Shown here piece after piece: positions 1 to 8,826 of a stretch of DNA of 64,000 nucleotides (its first letter is position 1; each line of letters opens with the position of its first letter). The notes under the pieces were generated by a model that searched no databases, had not been told where the DNA came from, and worked only from the letters and a program-made list of their open reading frames with translations. The position numbers and the translations under genes are program-made. Source of the DNA: Pseudomonas chlororaphis subsp. aurantiaca (GTDB taxonomy: Bacteria > Pseudomonadota > Gammaproteobacteria > Pseudomonadales > Pseudomonadaceae); contig NZ_CP059162.1 in NCBI RefSeq assembly GCF_013466605.1, forward strand, positions 4,278,001 to 4,342,000. Direction: 5' to 3'.

Positions 1-1
1 T

Positions 2-238
2 TCCACCTATCAGCTGTTCCAGGCGATTCACGAAGGCTTCTGCTGCTCGATCATGCCGCTGTCCAGCGGCCTGGAAAACCCGATCGAAAACCTGGCGTTC
101 ATCAACCTGCCGGATGCCAGCGTGCTGGCGCCCCTGGGCCTGGTGATGCGCAAGACCGAACCGCGCTCGGCCATCGCCGAAAAGTGCTTTGCCGAAGCCA
201 GGAAACTGTTTGCCGCACCAGAACCAACGGCCGACTAA
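2..238 (+). CDS. LysR-type transcriptional regulator, C-terminal end (partial)
   Basis: Only the last 78 codons lie in the window; the start is cut off by the left edge. The frame is open from base 2 and ends at TAA. The residues resemble the end of a LysR substrate-binding domain: a stretch GFCCSIMPLSSG followed by a strand-like LAFINLPDASVLAPLGLVMR and a final amphipathic helix, typical of the last part of the effector domain. It converges on moaE. It may be the regulator of the neighbouring moa/fdhF genes, because two LysR-like T-N11-A sites lie between moaA and fdhF; that link is inference. The DNA-binding half cannot be seen. Confidence 0.7.
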   Translation, partial: STYQLFQAIHEGFCCSIMPLSSGLENPIENLAFINLPDASVLAPLGLVMRKTEPRSAIAEKCFAEARKLFAAPEPTAD

Positions 239-268
239 AGCTGCTGCGCCGCAGGGCGCATCCCTGCC

Positions 269-715
269 CTACCAGCGACTGGCGGCCAGTTGGTCGCTCT
301 CCCTGCCCTCTACCCAACGCTCGCCGGACGAAGTCTGTTCGCGCTTCCAGAACGGCGCGCGGGTTTTCAGGTAGTCCATCAGGAAGGCGCAGGCCTCGAA
401 GGCCGCCTGCCGATGGGCGCTGGCTACGCCGACAAACACGATCGGCTCAGCCACCTGCAACAGTCCCACCCGATGCACGACCCTGACCCGTTGCAGCGGC
501 CAGCGCTCATTGGCCTCATCGACGATGCGCTGCAACGCGCGCTCGGTCATGCCCGGGTAATGTTCGAGGAACAGGCTGCCGACCTGTTCCCCCAGGTTCA
601 GGTCGCGCACATAGCCGACGAAAGTCACCACCGCGCCAACGCTCGGGTCCCCGCCGTGCACCTCGCGGTGCAGTCGATCGAGGTCGAGGGCCTCGGCCTG
701 GACATGCACGGTCAT
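269..715 (-). CDS. moaE: Molybdopterin synthase catalytic subunit MoaE
   Basis: 148 residues, the usual MoaE length. MoaE binds precursor Z (cPMP) and receives sulphur from the thiocarboxylated tail of MoaD to form the molybdopterin dithiolene, in the cytoplasm. The conserved block EACAFLMDYLKTRAPFWKRE near the C-terminus carries the two lysines (KT and WKRE) expected in the active site. The early GAVVTFVGYVRD block is also typical. It is the last gene of the leftward operon moaA, bestrophin-like gene, moaC, moaD, moaE, and its start lies three bases after the moaD stop. No independent promoter is evident. The assignment is secure by motif. Confidence 0.95.
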   Translation of the reverse strand: MTVHVQAEALDLDRLHREVHGGDPSVGAVVTFVGYVRDLNLGEQVGSLFLEHYPGMTERALQRIVDEANERWPLQRVRVVHRVGLLQVAEPIVFVGVASAHRQAAFEACAFLMDYLKTRAPFWKREQTSSGERWVEGRESDQLAASRW

Positions 716-718
716 GGC

Positions 719-970
719 TCAGCCCCCGGTGACTTGCGGAAAAAACGCGATCTCGTCGAAGTCCTCGATGGACGCGTCGAGGTTGCACAGGTCCTGGTTC
801 AGCGCGCACATCAGGCTGTTTTCGCCAAGTACCGCCTGCCAGGTCTCGCCCCTGGCCATCAGCAACTTCCTGACATCGCCGACGCTGCGCAACGAATCAT
901 CCAGCGCGATCTTCTCGCCGCCGATACCGAGCTGCTCGCGATAACGGGCAAAGTAGTTGATCAGAATCAT
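719..970 (-). CDS. moaD: Molybdopterin synthase sulphur-carrier subunit MoaD
   Basis: 83 residues with a ubiquitin-like fold pattern and the essential C-terminal Gly-Gly (FFPQVTGG). MoeB activates that tail by adenylation so that it can carry a thiocarboxylate to MoaE. The start codon overlaps the moaC stop by four bases (ATGA), so translation of the two is probably coupled. It is followed almost directly by moaE, which fits the 2:2 MoaD-MoaE complex. Length and terminal glycines make the call firm. Confidence 0.95.
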   Translation of the reverse strand: MILINYFARYREQLGIGGEKIALDDSLRSVGDVRKLLMARGETWQAVLGENSLMCALNQDLCNLDASIEDFDEIAFFPQVTGG

Positions 971-1461
971 GCTGTGGCTCCCGCGTCAAAGGTGCCTGAT
1001 CGTCCGCCCTGTTTCTTCAACAGCTGGATGCTGTCGATGACCATGCCGCGGTCGACCGCCTTGCACATGTCGTAGATGGTCAGCGCAGCCACACTGGCCG
1101 CGGTGAGGGCTTCCAGCTCGACCCCGGTGCGGCCGTTCAGCCGGCAGGTGGCGACTATCCTGACGCTGTCGGGCTCGACGGCCCTCAGCTCGAGGTGAAT
1201 CGAGCCGAGCATCAGCGGGTGGCAGAGCGGGATGAGTTCATGGGTTTTCTTCGCCGCCATGATGCCCGCGATGCGCGCGACCGCGAACACGTCGCCCTTG
1301 GGGTGGCCGTTCTGCTGGATCAGTTGCAAGGTGGCGGGCCGCATGCGCACCCAGGCCTGGGCCTGGGCTTCGCGGTCGGTGGACTGCTTGTCGCTGACAT
1401 CGACCATATTGGCGCGGCCTTCGGCGTCCAGATGAGTCAGGGTGGTGGAGTCGTGGGGCAT
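967..1461 (-). CDS. moaC: Cyclic pyranopterin monophosphate synthase MoaC
   Basis: 164 residues. MoaC acts after MoaA, turning 3',8-cyclo-dihydro-GTP into cPMP. The family signatures are clear: ANMVDVSDK near the N-terminus, [15 protein letters not shown], the LIPLCHPL metal/substrate loop, and [11 protein letters not shown] with the expected Asp and Lys of the active site. The [12 protein letters not shown] start is slightly longer than the Escherichia coli form, which begins near the THLD motif. It overlaps moaD by four bases and lies downstream of the bestrophin-like gene in the same direction. Confidence 0.95.
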   Translation of the reverse strand: MPHDSTTLTHLDAEGRANMVDVSDKQSTDREAQAQAWVRMRPATLQLIQQNGHPKGDVFAVARIAGIMAAKKTHELIPLCHPLMLGSIHLELRAVEPDSVRIVATCRLNGRTGVELEALTAASVAALTIYDMCKAVDRGMVIDSIQLLKKQGGRSGTFDAGATA

Positions 1462-1539
1462 GGTTATCCTCGCAGCCGGCTGGCTGGGTTGAGTACTTGA
1501 TGTTGCCCGGGGGAACCGGGGCGAACGCGTGGGCGCCGA

Positions 1540-2439
1540 TCAGCTCAGCACGAAGTCCACCGGTTGCAGCACCGGCGGCAGTTGGGTCGCCCCCAGGGCA
1601 TCCAGTACCTCGCGCTCGATGGTGCGTACCAGGGCGTTGGTCGGCAGGTCGTTCTCGTCCCGGCCGAAAGGGTCTTCCAGCTCGTCGCCAATGGCATCCA
1701 GGCCGAAGAACGTATAACTGACGATGGCCGTGAAGATCGGCGTCAGCCAGCCCAGGGGCTCGGCCATGGCAAAGGGCAGCAGGATGCAGAAGATGTAGCT
1801 GGTGCGGTGCAGCAACAGCGTGTAGGGAAAAGGCAATGGCGTGCTCTTGATCCGTTCGCAGATGGTCTGGGCGTTGGTCAGGCTGCTCAGGTGATTGGCC
1901 AGCAGCGTGTAGCGCCATTCGCTGATCGCCCCGGATTCGGCCAGGGTCGAGCACTGTTGGCCGACGTGGCGCAGGATGCTGTCCGGCACGTTGGGCGCCT
2001 GGGCCACCGGCAACCGGCTCAACCAGGTGCCCGCCGCGCTCGACTCGTCTTCCTGGCGCAGCCTGGCGTTGAGCGCATGGGCAAAGCCGCAGAGGTCGCG
2101 CAGGATCTGGCCGCGCTGCCGCGAATCCTTGACCACCTGGGTTTCGCGGATCATCGAACGCACCTCCGTCACCAGTGTACCCAGGGACTTGCGCGCTTCA
2201 TACCAGCGGTCGTAGCAGGCATTGTTGCGAAAGCTCATGAAGATCGACAGCGACAGGCCCAACAGGGTGAACGGCGTGGCATTGACCCTGGAGAAATAGG
2301 CCGGGTACAGGGTCTCGATAAACACGATCGCCGAGGCCAGCAGGGTCACCAGCAGGCTGCGCAGGGCGATGCGCTTGGCAATCGAGCCCTTGAGGGAGAT
2401 CAGCACATTGATCAGGTTGGGTTTGGATCTGACGATCAT
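1540..2439 (-). CDS. Bestrophin/UPF0187-family membrane channel
   Basis: 299 residues. The N-terminal third has two hydrophobic helices (about residues 23-45 and 52-70), then SFRNNACYDRWYEARKSLG, a pattern characteristic of bacterial bestrophin-like proteins (YneE type). Two more hydrophobic segments lie near residues 205-240, ending in YTFFGLDAIGDELEDPFG, the conserved post-TM acidic motif. Bacterial bestrophins form pentameric ion channels in the inner membrane; the ion carried here is unknown. The gene sits inside the moa operon, 40 bases after moaA and about 78 before moaC, an odd place for a channel. A link to molybdate or to the FdhF-like enzyme would be guesswork. Confidence 0.85.
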   Translation of the reverse strand: MIVRSKPNLINVLISLKGSIAKRIALRSLLVTLLASAIVFIETLYPAYFSRVNATPFTLLGLSLSIFMSFRNNACYDRWYEARKSLGTLVTEVRSMIRETQVVKDSRQRGQILRDLCGFAHALNARLRQEDESSAAGTWLSRLPVAQAPNVPDSILRHVGQQCSTLAESGAISEWRYTLLANHLSSLTNAQTICERIKSTPLPFPYTLLLHRTSYIFCILLPFAMAEPLGWLTPIFTAIVSYTFFGLDAIGDELEDPFGRDENDLPTNALVRTIEREVLDALGATQLPPVLQPVDFVLS

Positions 2440-2478
2440 CGCAAGACAGCCTTTTTGCAGAGGAGAAAACCGCGCGGG

Positions 2479-3477
2479 TTAGCCGCCGGTCATGTTCATG
2501 AACCGCACCACTTGCACCTCGTCATTGAGTTCGAAGTTGTGGCGGTACGGCTTGATTTTCATCGCCTCGATGATTGCCCGCTCCAGGCGCTCCGGCTCGC
2601 CCGGATGGCTGCGCAGCACCTGCTTCAGGTCGACCGAATGCTCGTTGCCCAGGCACAGCAGCAGCCGGCCCTCGACGGTCAGCCGCACCCGGTTGCAGGT
2701 GGCGCAGAAGTTGTGGCTGTGGGGCGAGATGAACCCCAGGCGAATCTCCGGCGCCTCGGCCAGGCGCCAGTAACGCGACGGCCCCTGGGTCGATTCGGTG
2801 GAGTCGATCAGGGTGTAGCGCTCGGCGATGCGCTCGCGCACCTGGGCGCTGGAAAAGAACGCATCGGCGCGGCTGTGTTCGCTGATCACCCCCAGGGGCA
2901 TCTCTTCGATAAAAGAGATGTCCAGCCCACGGTCGATGGCAAACCCCACCAGGTCGTTGATCTCGTGATCGTTGCGCCCTTTCATCACCACGCAGTTGAG
3001 CTTGGTGTGCTGGAAACCGGCGGCGTTCGCCGCATCGATGCCGGCAATGACCTGGGCCAGGTCGCCGGTGCGGGTCAGCTCGCGAAAGCGCGTGGCATCG
3101 AGGCTGTCGATACTGATGTTCAGGCGCTTGAGCCCGGCATCGAACAGGGGCGCCGCCAGTTTGCCCAACTGCGAGCCATTGGTGGTCATGCACAGCTCGC
3201 GCAGCCCCGGCAGCGCGGCAATGCGCCGGCACAGCTCGACGACGCCCTGGCGGATCAGGGGTTCGCCCCCGGTCAGGCGGATTTTCCGGGTGCCCAGGGC
3301 GACGAAACTGTGCGCCAGCTGATAGAGCTCCTCCAGGGTCAGGATGCGTTGCCGCGGCAGGAACTGCATGTCTTCGGCCATGCAATACACACAGCGAAAG
3401 TCGCAGCGATCGGTCACCGACATCCGCAGATAGTCGACTCGCCGGGAAAAACCATCCTGCAGGATTCGATCTGACAT
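2479..3477 (-). CDS. moaA: GTP 3',8-cyclase MoaA (radical SAM)
   Basis: 332 residues from the ATG at 3477, chosen because a GGAGG ribosome site lies just upstream; an in-frame GTG 18 bases earlier lacks one. MoaA opens molybdenum-cofactor synthesis by cyclising GTP. The radical-SAM cluster CDFRCVYC (Cys25, 29, 32) is followed by TGGEPL. A second iron-sulphur motif ([18 protein letters not shown]) occurs in the C-terminal domain. The protein ends in Gly-Gly (NMTGG), which MoaA needs for activity. It is the first gene of the leftward moa operon and faces the FdhF-like gene across a 443-base regulatory region. Confidence 0.97.
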   Translation of the reverse strand: MSDRILQDGFSRRVDYLRMSVTDRCDFRCVYCMAEDMQFLPRQRILTLEELYQLAHSFVALGTRKIRLTGGEPLIRQGVVELCRRIAALPGLRELCMTTNGSQLGKLAAPLFDAGLKRLNISIDSLDATRFRELTRTGDLAQVIAGIDAANAAGFQHTKLNCVVMKGRNDHEINDLVGFAIDRGLDISFIEEMPLGVISEHSRADAFFSSAQVRERIAERYTLIDSTESTQGPSRYWRLAEAPEIRLGFISPHSHNFCATCNRVRLTVEGRLLLCLGNEHSVDLKQVLRSHPGEPERLERAIIEAMKIKPYRHNFELNDEVQVVRFMNMTGG

Positions 3478-3608
3478 TACCGCCTCCATCAACACTTCAG
3501 GCGCATTGACCAGAAGGCTGTTATTGGAAGGCCGCCGTTATAGAGGGGCCTTGTTGCGGCAAGACTAAGTTCAATTAAAAGCGCCGTCTAATCGCTATTA
3601 ACAACCGG

Positions 3609-3629
3609 TTGATCAATAGGATCTATCAA
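3609..3629. promoter_or_regulatory. Candidate operator TTGAT-N11-ATCAA (left copy)
   Basis: A 21-base dyad with TTGAT and ATCAA half-sites separated by exactly 11 bases, i.e. the T-N11-A spacing typical of LysR-type regulators. The spacing is too wide for an Anr/FNR box (TTGAT-N4-ATCAA). A LysR-type gene ends at the left edge of the window, but no direct evidence ties it to this site. Confidence 0.5.
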
Positions 3630-3694
3630 GCAAAAAGCACCTGAAATGACCCCGCCTTAAATTAATAATTTATTGATTTATTTTGATTTTTTCA

Positions 3695-3715
3695 TTGATA
3701 GAGGATCTCGATCAA
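3695..3715. promoter_or_regulatory. Candidate operator TTGAT-N11-ATCAA (right copy)
   Basis: Second copy of the same dyad with the same 11-base spacing, in the opposite arm of the inverted repeat. The two copies lie 86 bases apart, close to eight helical turns, so two bound dimers could interact by looping. Confidence 0.5.
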
Positions 3716-3920
3716 CTGGTCATTAATAGCGATTAGACAGGCACTTCACGGCCAACATAGGCTTGTTCCCGTAGTACTTGAGCGGCACCCGTGAAGTGAA
3801 TAAATGCGCATGCCTTGTAACTGGCTGCAAATAAAAGCGCATTTAACCGCACAACAAAACAGTCATGAACAATGACTTGGCATTAGGCACAGCCTACGTG
3901 CGATGTCCTGGAGAAGAACC

Positions 3921-6245
3921 ATGAGCGAAGTTGAACGCTACAAACCATACAAGGGGGCGGCCGCCGGTTGGGGCGCGCTGATTGCCGTGACCAGGAACTG
4001 GTTGGGCAGCGAAAACGCCTTCAAGAACATTCGCACCATGCTCAAGACCAACCAGAACGGCGGTTTCGACTGCCCGGGCTGCGCCTGGGGCGAATCGCCG
4101 GAAAACGGCATGGTCAAGTTCTGCGAGAACGGCGCCAAGGCGGTCAACTGGGAAGCCACCGGGCGCCTGGTCAACCCGGCCTTCTTCAATAAATACACGG
4201 TGTCGGCGCTGGCGGCGCAAAGCGACTACTGGCTCGAATACCAGGGCCGCCTGACCCACCCGATGCGTTACGACGCCAGCACTGACCGCTATGTCGAAAC
4301 CAGTTGGGACGATGCCTTCGCCCTGATCGCCGAGCACCTGAACGCTCTGGAGTCGCCCGACCAGGCCGAGTTCTACACCTCGGGCCGGGCCAGCAACGAG
4401 GCCGCCTACCTCTACCAGCTGTTCGTGCGTGCCTACGGCACCAACAACTTCCCGGACTGCTCGAACATGTGCCACGAGGCCAGCGGCCTGGGCATGGACG
4501 ACAGCGTTGGCGTGGGCAAAGGCACGGTGACCTTCGATGACCTGGAGGAAGCCGACGCCATTTTCGTCATCGGCCAGAACCCCGGCACCAACCATCCGCG
4601 GATGCTCGAACCGCTGCGCGAAGCGGTGAAGCGTGGAGCCCAGGTGATCTGTTTCAACCCGCTGAAAGAGCGTGGCCTGGAACGCTTCCAGCACCCGCAG
4701 CACCCGTTGGAAATGCTCACCAACGGCTCGGAACCCACCTCCTCCGCCTACTTCCGCCCGGCCCTGGGCGGCGACATGGCGGCCATGCGCGGCATCGCCA
4801 AGTTCCTCTGGCAGTGGGAACGCGAAGCCCTGGCGAACAATGGCGAGGCGGTGTTCGACCGCGCCTTCATCGCCGAACACACCTCGGGCCTGGACGCCTA
4901 CCTGGCCGAGGTCGACGCCACCAGCTGGGAGCACATCCTCGAACAGTCCGGGCTGTCCCTGCAGGACATCGAGCTGGCCGCGCGCATGTACCGCAAGGCC
5001 AAGCGGGTGATCATGTGCTGGGCCATGGGCGTGACCCAGCACACCCACTCGGTGCTGACCGTGCAGGAAGTGGTCAACGTGCAATTGCTGCGCGGCAATA
5101 TCGGCCGGCCGGGCGCCGGGCTGTCGCCGGTGCGCGGCCACAGTAACGTGCAGGGCGACCGCACCATGGGCATCAATGAACTGGCCCCTACCGAATTGCT
5201 CGATGCCCTGGAGGCGCGTTTTGCCTTCAAGGCGCCGCGCAAGCACGGGCACAACACGGTGATGGCGATCGCCGCCATGGAAGAAGGTCGCGCCAAGGTG
5301 TTCATCGGCCTGGGAGGCAACTTCGCCCAGGCCACCCCCGACAGCCCGCGCACCCACGCCGCCCTGCGCAACTGCGAGCTGACCGTGCACATCGCCACCA
5401 AGCTCAATCGCAGCCACCTGGTCACCGGCCGCGAGGCGCTGATTCTGCCGTGCCTGGGGCGCACCGATATCGACCTGCAAGCCCAGGGCCCGCAAGGCGT
5501 CACCGTGGAAGACACCTTCAGCATGGTGCATATTTCCCACGGCCAGCTGAAACCCAAGTCGCCGCTGATGCGCTCGGAGCCGGCGATCATCGCCGGGATC
5601 GCCAACGCCACCCTGGGCAGCCACCCCATCGACTGGCTCTGGGTGATCGAGGATTACAGCCGGATCCGCAACCTGATCGCCGACACCATTCCCGGCTTCA
5701 AGGACTTCAACAAGAAGCTGCTGCACCCCGGTGGTTTCCACCTGGGTAACGACGCCGCCCAGCGCATCTGGAAAACCGCCACCGGCAAGGCTCAGTTCAC
5801 CCCCGGCGTGTTGCCGGAACACCTGGTAAGCAAGGGCGTGCGCGACCTGGGAGTGAAGCCGGAGCTGATCCTGCAGACCATGCGCTCCCACGATCAGTAC
5901 AACACCACCCTGTATGGCCTGGACGATCGTTATCGCGGGGTCTACGGCATGCGCGACGTGGTGTTCGTCAACGAGCGGGACATTCGCAAGCTGGGCTACG
6001 AGCCAGGGCAGAAGGTCGACATGATCTCGCTGTGGGGCGACGGTCGCGAGCGCCGGGTGAGCGGCTTCACCCTGATCGCCTATGACATTCCACCCGGCCA
6101 GGCCGCTGCCTACTACCCGGAAACCAACCCTCTGGTGCCACTGGAAAGCTACGGCGACCGCACCTTCACCCCGACCTCGAAGTTCATCGCGATTCGCCTT
6201 GAGCCGGCGCCGGCCAGCAACCTGATCCAGTCCTCCGTCGATTGA
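3921..6245 (+). CDS. FdhF/YdeP-family molybdopterin oxidoreductase
   Basis: 774 residues from the ATG at 3921, preceded by GGAGAAG; an upstream in-frame ATG at 3903 has no such site. The N-terminal FDCPGCAWG with a later Cys (Cys51, 54, 68) could bind an iron-sulphur cluster. YGTNNFPDCSNMCHEASGLG places Cys184-His185 where formate dehydrogenase H has Sec140-His141, so a Cys-ligated Mo/W site is likely. The rest follows the molybdopterin-dinucleotide fold (FVIGQNPGTNHPRML; a C-terminal domain after residue 640). Family members are called YdeP or formate-dehydrogenase alpha-like; the substrate is often unproven. Its position between moa genes and a bd oxidase suggests a quinone-linked dehydrogenase, which is inference. 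Confidence 0.85.
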   Translation: MSEVERYKPYKGAAAGWGALIAVTRNWLGSENAFKNIRTMLKTNQNGGFDCPGCAWGESPENGMVKFCENGAKAVNWEATGRLVNPAFFNKYTVSALAAQSDYWLEYQGRLTHPMRYDASTDRYVETSWDDAFALIAEHLNALESPDQAEFYTSGRASNEAAYLYQLFVRAYGTNNFPDCSNMCHEASGLGMDDSVGVGKGTVTFDDLEEADAIFVIGQNPGTNHPRMLEPLREAVKRGAQVICFNPLKERGLERFQHPQHPLEMLTNGSEPTSSAYFRPALGGDMAAMRGIAKFLWQWEREALANNGEAVFDRAFIAEHTSGLDAYLAEVDATSWEHILEQSGLSLQDIELAARMYRKAKRVIMCWAMGVTQHTHSVLTVQEVVNVQLLRGNIGRPGAGLSPVRGHSNVQGDRTMGINELAPTELLDALEARFAFKAPRKHGHNTVMAIAAMEEGRAKVFIGLGGNFAQATPDSPRTHAALRNCELTVHIATKLNRSHLVTGREALILPCLGRTDIDLQAQGPQGVTVEDTFSMVHISHGQLKPKSPLMRSEPAIIAGIANATLGSHPIDWLWVIEDYSRIRNLIADTIPGFKDFNKKLLHPGGFHLGNDAAQRIWKTATGKAQFTPGVLPEHLVSKGVRDLGVKPELILQTMRSHDQYNTTLYGLDDRYRGVYGMRDVVFVNERDIRKLGYEPGQKVDMISLWGDGRERRVSGFTLIAYDIPPGQAAAYYPETNPLVPLESYGDRTFTPTSKFIAIRLEPAPASNLIQSSVD

Positions 6246-6251
6246 ACCTGC

Positions 6252-6275
6252 CCGGGGCGGCGCGCGTCGCCCCGG
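6252..6275 (+). terminator. GC-rich hairpin after the FdhF-like gene
   Basis: CCGGGGCG and CGCCCCGG form a perfect 8-base stem with an 8-base loop just after the stop codon, followed by only a short T stretch (CCCTTTCG). It may be a weak or partial terminator before cioA. Confidence 0.4.
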
Positions 6276-6372
6276 CCCTTTCGAAACCTGCATTGCCGTT
6301 GACCGCGAGCCGCAAGGCTCACGCGGTCGGCCGGGCCGTGCACACGTATCGAGCCACTCTGAGGGTATCGTC

Positions 6373-7794
6373 ATGCCAAACCTGGAAGCGCTCGACCTGG
6401 CGCGAATTCAATTCGCGTTCACGGTCTCGTTCCACATCATATTTCCCGCCATCACCATCGGGCTGGCCAGCTTCCTGGCAGTGCTCGAAGGCCTCTGGCT
6501 GAAGAGCAATAATCCGGTCTACAAGGACCTGTACCATTTCTGGTCGAAAATCTTTGCCGTCAACTTCGGCATGGGGGTGGTCTCCGGGCTGGTCATGGCC
6601 TACGAGTTCGGCACCAACTGGAGCCGTTTCTCGGACTTCGCCGGGAGCATTACCGGGCCCCTGCTGACCTATGAAGTGCTGACCGCGTTTTTCCTCGAGG
6701 CTGGTTTCCTCGGGGTGATGCTGTTCGGCTGGAACCGGGTCGGCCGTGGGTTGCACTTCTTCTCCACGGTCATGGTGGCGATCGGCACGCTGATCTCGAC
6801 CTTCTGGATCCTCGCCTCCAACAGCTGGATGCAGACGCCACAGGGCTTCTCCATCGTCGATGGGCGGATCGTGCCGATGGACTGGCTGGCCATCGTGTTC
6901 AACCCGTCGTTCCCGTTCCGCCTGGCGCACATGGCGATCGCCGCGTTCGTCGCCACGGCGTTTTTTGTCGGCTCGTCCGCGGCCTGGCACCTGCTGCGCA
7001 AGAACGACACGCCGCAGGTGCGCAAGATGCTGTCGATGGCGATGTGGATGGCCCTGATCGTCGCGCCGATCCAGGCGGTGGTCGGGGATGCCCACGGCCT
7101 GAACACCCTGGAACATCAGCCGGCGAAAATCGCCGCCATCGAAGGCCACTGGGAAAACATCGACAACCAACCGACGCCGCTGGTGCTGTTCGGCATCCCC
7201 GACATGGACGCCGAGAAAACCGGTTATGCGATCGAGGTGCCTTACCTGGGCAGCCTGATCCTGACCCACAGCCTGGACAAGCAGATCCCGGCGCTCAAGA
7301 GCTTCCCGAAAGAGGACCGGCCGAACGCGACCATCATCTTCTTCAGCTTCCGGATCATGGCCGGGCTGGGCATGTTGATGATCCTCACCGGCCTGCTCGG
7401 CCTGGCCCTGCGCCGCAACGGCGCGCTGTACCGCAACCGGCTGTTCCTGCGCCTGGTGCTGTTCATGGGCCCGACCGGGCTGATCGCCATGCTCGCCGGC
7501 TGGATCACCACCGAGGTCGGCCGCCAGCCGTGGGTGGTGTACGGCTTGCAGCGCACCGCCGACGCGGCATCCAACCACTCGGTCAGTCAACTGAGCATCT
7601 CGCTGGCGCTGTTCGTGCTGATCTACTTCTCGGTGTTCACCGTGGGCATTGCCTACATGATGAAGCTGGTCCGCAAGGGCCCGCAGCCCCATCACGATCA
7701 TCCGCCACAAGGCGGCCCCGGCCAGGACCGCACGCCGCGCCGGCCGCTGTCCGCAGTCCCCGAGACCTTCGCGTCCGGCAACCCCGCCAACTGA
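6373..7794 (+). CDS. cioA: Cyanide-insensitive bd-type quinol oxidase subunit I
   Basis: 473 residues, inner-membrane haem-bearing subunit of a cytochrome bd oxidase that oxidises quinol and reduces oxygen to water. The start follows GAGGG. Multiple hydrophobic helices are evident. The early VSFHIIFP gives the conserved haem His, and GWITTEVGRQPW is the family hallmark near the quinol site. The Q loop is short, which is the cyanide-insensitive (CIO) pattern of Pseudomonas rather than the long-loop Escherichia coli CydA. cioB follows 15 bases later. Its nearness to the FdhF-like gene suggests shared use of the quinone pool. Confidence 0.93.
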   Translation: MPNLEALDLARIQFAFTVSFHIIFPAITIGLASFLAVLEGLWLKSNNPVYKDLYHFWSKIFAVNFGMGVVSGLVMAYEFGTNWSRFSDFAGSITGPLLTYEVLTAFFLEAGFLGVMLFGWNRVGRGLHFFSTVMVAIGTLISTFWILASNSWMQTPQGFSIVDGRIVPMDWLAIVFNPSFPFRLAHMAIAAFVATAFFVGSSAAWHLLRKNDTPQVRKMLSMAMWMALIVAPIQAVVGDAHGLNTLEHQPAKIAAIEGHWENIDNQPTPLVLFGIPDMDAEKTGYAIEVPYLGSLILTHSLDKQIPALKSFPKEDRPNATIIFFSFRIMAGLGMLMILTGLLGLALRRNGALYRNRLFLRLVLFMGPTGLIAMLAGWITTEVGRQPWVVYGLQRTADAASNHSVSQLSISLALFVLIYFSVFTVGIAYMMKLVRKGPQPHHDHPPQGGPGQDRTPRRPLSAVPETFASGNPAN

Positions 7795-7809
7795 ACAAGG
7801 AGCTTGCCC

Positions 7810-8826
7810 ATGGGCATTCAAGGTATAGACCTGTCGTTGATCTGGGGCGTGATCATCGCCTTCGGGGTGATGATGTACGTCATCATGGATGGCTTCGACC
7901 TGGGACTGGGGATCCTCTTCCCGCTCATCCCGGACGCGCAGGAGCGCGACGTGATGATGAACACCGTGGCACCGGTCTGGGACGGTAACGAGACCTGGCT
8001 GATCCTCGGCGGCGCGGCGCTGTACGGGGCCTTCCCGCTGGCCTATTCGGTGATTCTGGAGGCCTTGTACCTGCCGCTGATTTTCATGCTGGCCGGCTTG
8101 ATCTTCCGCGGCGTGGCCTTTGAGTTCCGCTTCAAGGCCAGCCCGGAAAAACGCCATGTCTGGGATATGGCGTTCATTGGCGGCTCGCTGCTGGCGACCT
8201 TCTGCCAGGGCATCGTGATCGGCAGTTACATCGCCGGGATCCCGGTGGTCAATCGCCAGTTCGCTGGCGGCAACCTCGACTGGCTGGCGCCGTTCCCGCT
8301 GTTCTGCGGCCTGGGCCTGATCGTCGCCTATGCATTGCTGGGCAGCACCTGGCTGCTGGTCAAGACCGAAGGCATGCTGGAATCGCGGATGCGCCACTAC
8401 AGCCGGCCGCTGGCATTCGTGCTGATGGCGGTGGTCGCGGTGCTCTGCGTGTGGACGCCCTTGCTGCATCCGGAGATCGCCAGCCGCTGGTTCACCCACG
8501 CGCATATCGTGGTCTTCGGCGCCCTGGTGGTCCTCGCGTTGCTGGCGCTGTTCGGGCTGCTGCGCACCTTGCGCCAGCATCACTCGCACTGGCCGTTCGT
8601 GTTCACCCTGGCGCTGGTGTTCCTCGGCTATATCGGCCTGGCCTTCAGCATCTGGCCGAATATCGTGCCGCCTTCCATCAGCCTGTGGCAGGCGGCATCG
8701 CCCCCGTCCAGCCAGCTGTTCATCCTGATCGGCACCCTGTTCATCCTGCCGATCATCCTGATGTACACCTGCTGGAGCTACTACGTGTTCCGCGGCAAAG
8801 TGAGGATCGGCGATGGTTACCATTGA
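7810..8826 (+). CDS. cioB: Cyanide-insensitive bd-type quinol oxidase subunit II
   Basis: 338 residues from the ATG at 7810, seven bases after AAGGAG; a TTG six bases upstream is less likely. The opening DLSLIWGVIIAFGVMMYVIM and following GFDLGLGILFP match the CydB family, and PVWDGNETWLILGGAALYG is the conserved loop. About eight to nine membrane helices are predicted by eye. It forms the oxidase heterodimer with CioA. Its last 14 bases overlap the next small gene in another frame. Confidence 0.93.
   Translation: MGIQGIDLSLIWGVIIAFGVMMYVIMDGFDLGLGILFPLIPDAQERDVMMNTVAPVWDGNETWLILGGAALYGAFPLAYSVILEALYLPLIFMLAGLIFRGVAFEFRFKASPEKRHVWDMAFIGGSLLATFCQGIVIGSYIAGIPVVNRQFAGGNLDWLAPFPLFCGLGLIVAYALLGSTWLLVKTEGMLESRMRHYSRPLAFVLMAVVAVLCVWTPLLHPEIASRWFTHAHIVVFGALVVLALLALFGLLRTLRQHHSHWPFVFTLALVFLGYIGLAFSIWPNIVPPSISLWQAASPPSSQLFILIGTLFILPIILMYTCWSYYVFRGKVRIGDGYH

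Larger units (their letters stand above)
3586..3738. repeat. Long imperfect inverted repeat with 16-base perfect ends
   Basis: GTCTAATCGCTATTAA at 3586-3601 is repeated as its exact reverse complement at 3723-3738. The similarity continues inward for about 30 more bases with mismatches, giving arms of roughly 45-50 bases around an AT-rich centre near 3662. Each arm also carries one TTGAT-N11-ATCAA site. This could be a paired operator for a dimeric or tetrameric regulator, or a large RNA hairpin in one of the leaders. Confidence 0.85.
3478..3920. other. Divergent intergenic region between moaA and the FdhF-like gene
   Basis: 443 bases with no supported gene. Much of the middle is AT-rich, unlike its surroundings. 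It contains a long imperfect inverted repeat (3586-3738, listed separately) and should hold the promoters for both divergent units. The ribosome site GGAGAAG lies just before the FdhF-like start at 3921. Confidence 0.8.

Noticed and set aside
290..1075. Long plus-strand frame across moaE-moaC
   Set aside because: It is antisense to three well-recognised moa genes and has no ribosome site or family likeness.
3609..3715. Anr/FNR boxes
   Set aside because: TTGAT and ATCAA half-sites are 11 bases apart, not 4, in both copies, so they do not fit the Anr pattern.
3478..3920. Moco riboswitch ahead of moaA
   Set aside because: I could not recognise the conserved core of that RNA. The only structure is the long inverted repeat, centred about 185 bases upstream of the start codon.
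3894..6374. 826-codon minus-strand frame opposite the FdhF-like gene
   Set aside because: A GC-rich shadow frame rich in His, Gln and Gly; the plus strand carries clear molybdopterin-enzyme motifs.
6319..8823. 834-codon minus-strand frame opposite cioA-cioB
   Set aside because: Extremely rich in Asp, His, Gln and Arg, typical of antisense frames in high-GC membrane-protein genes.
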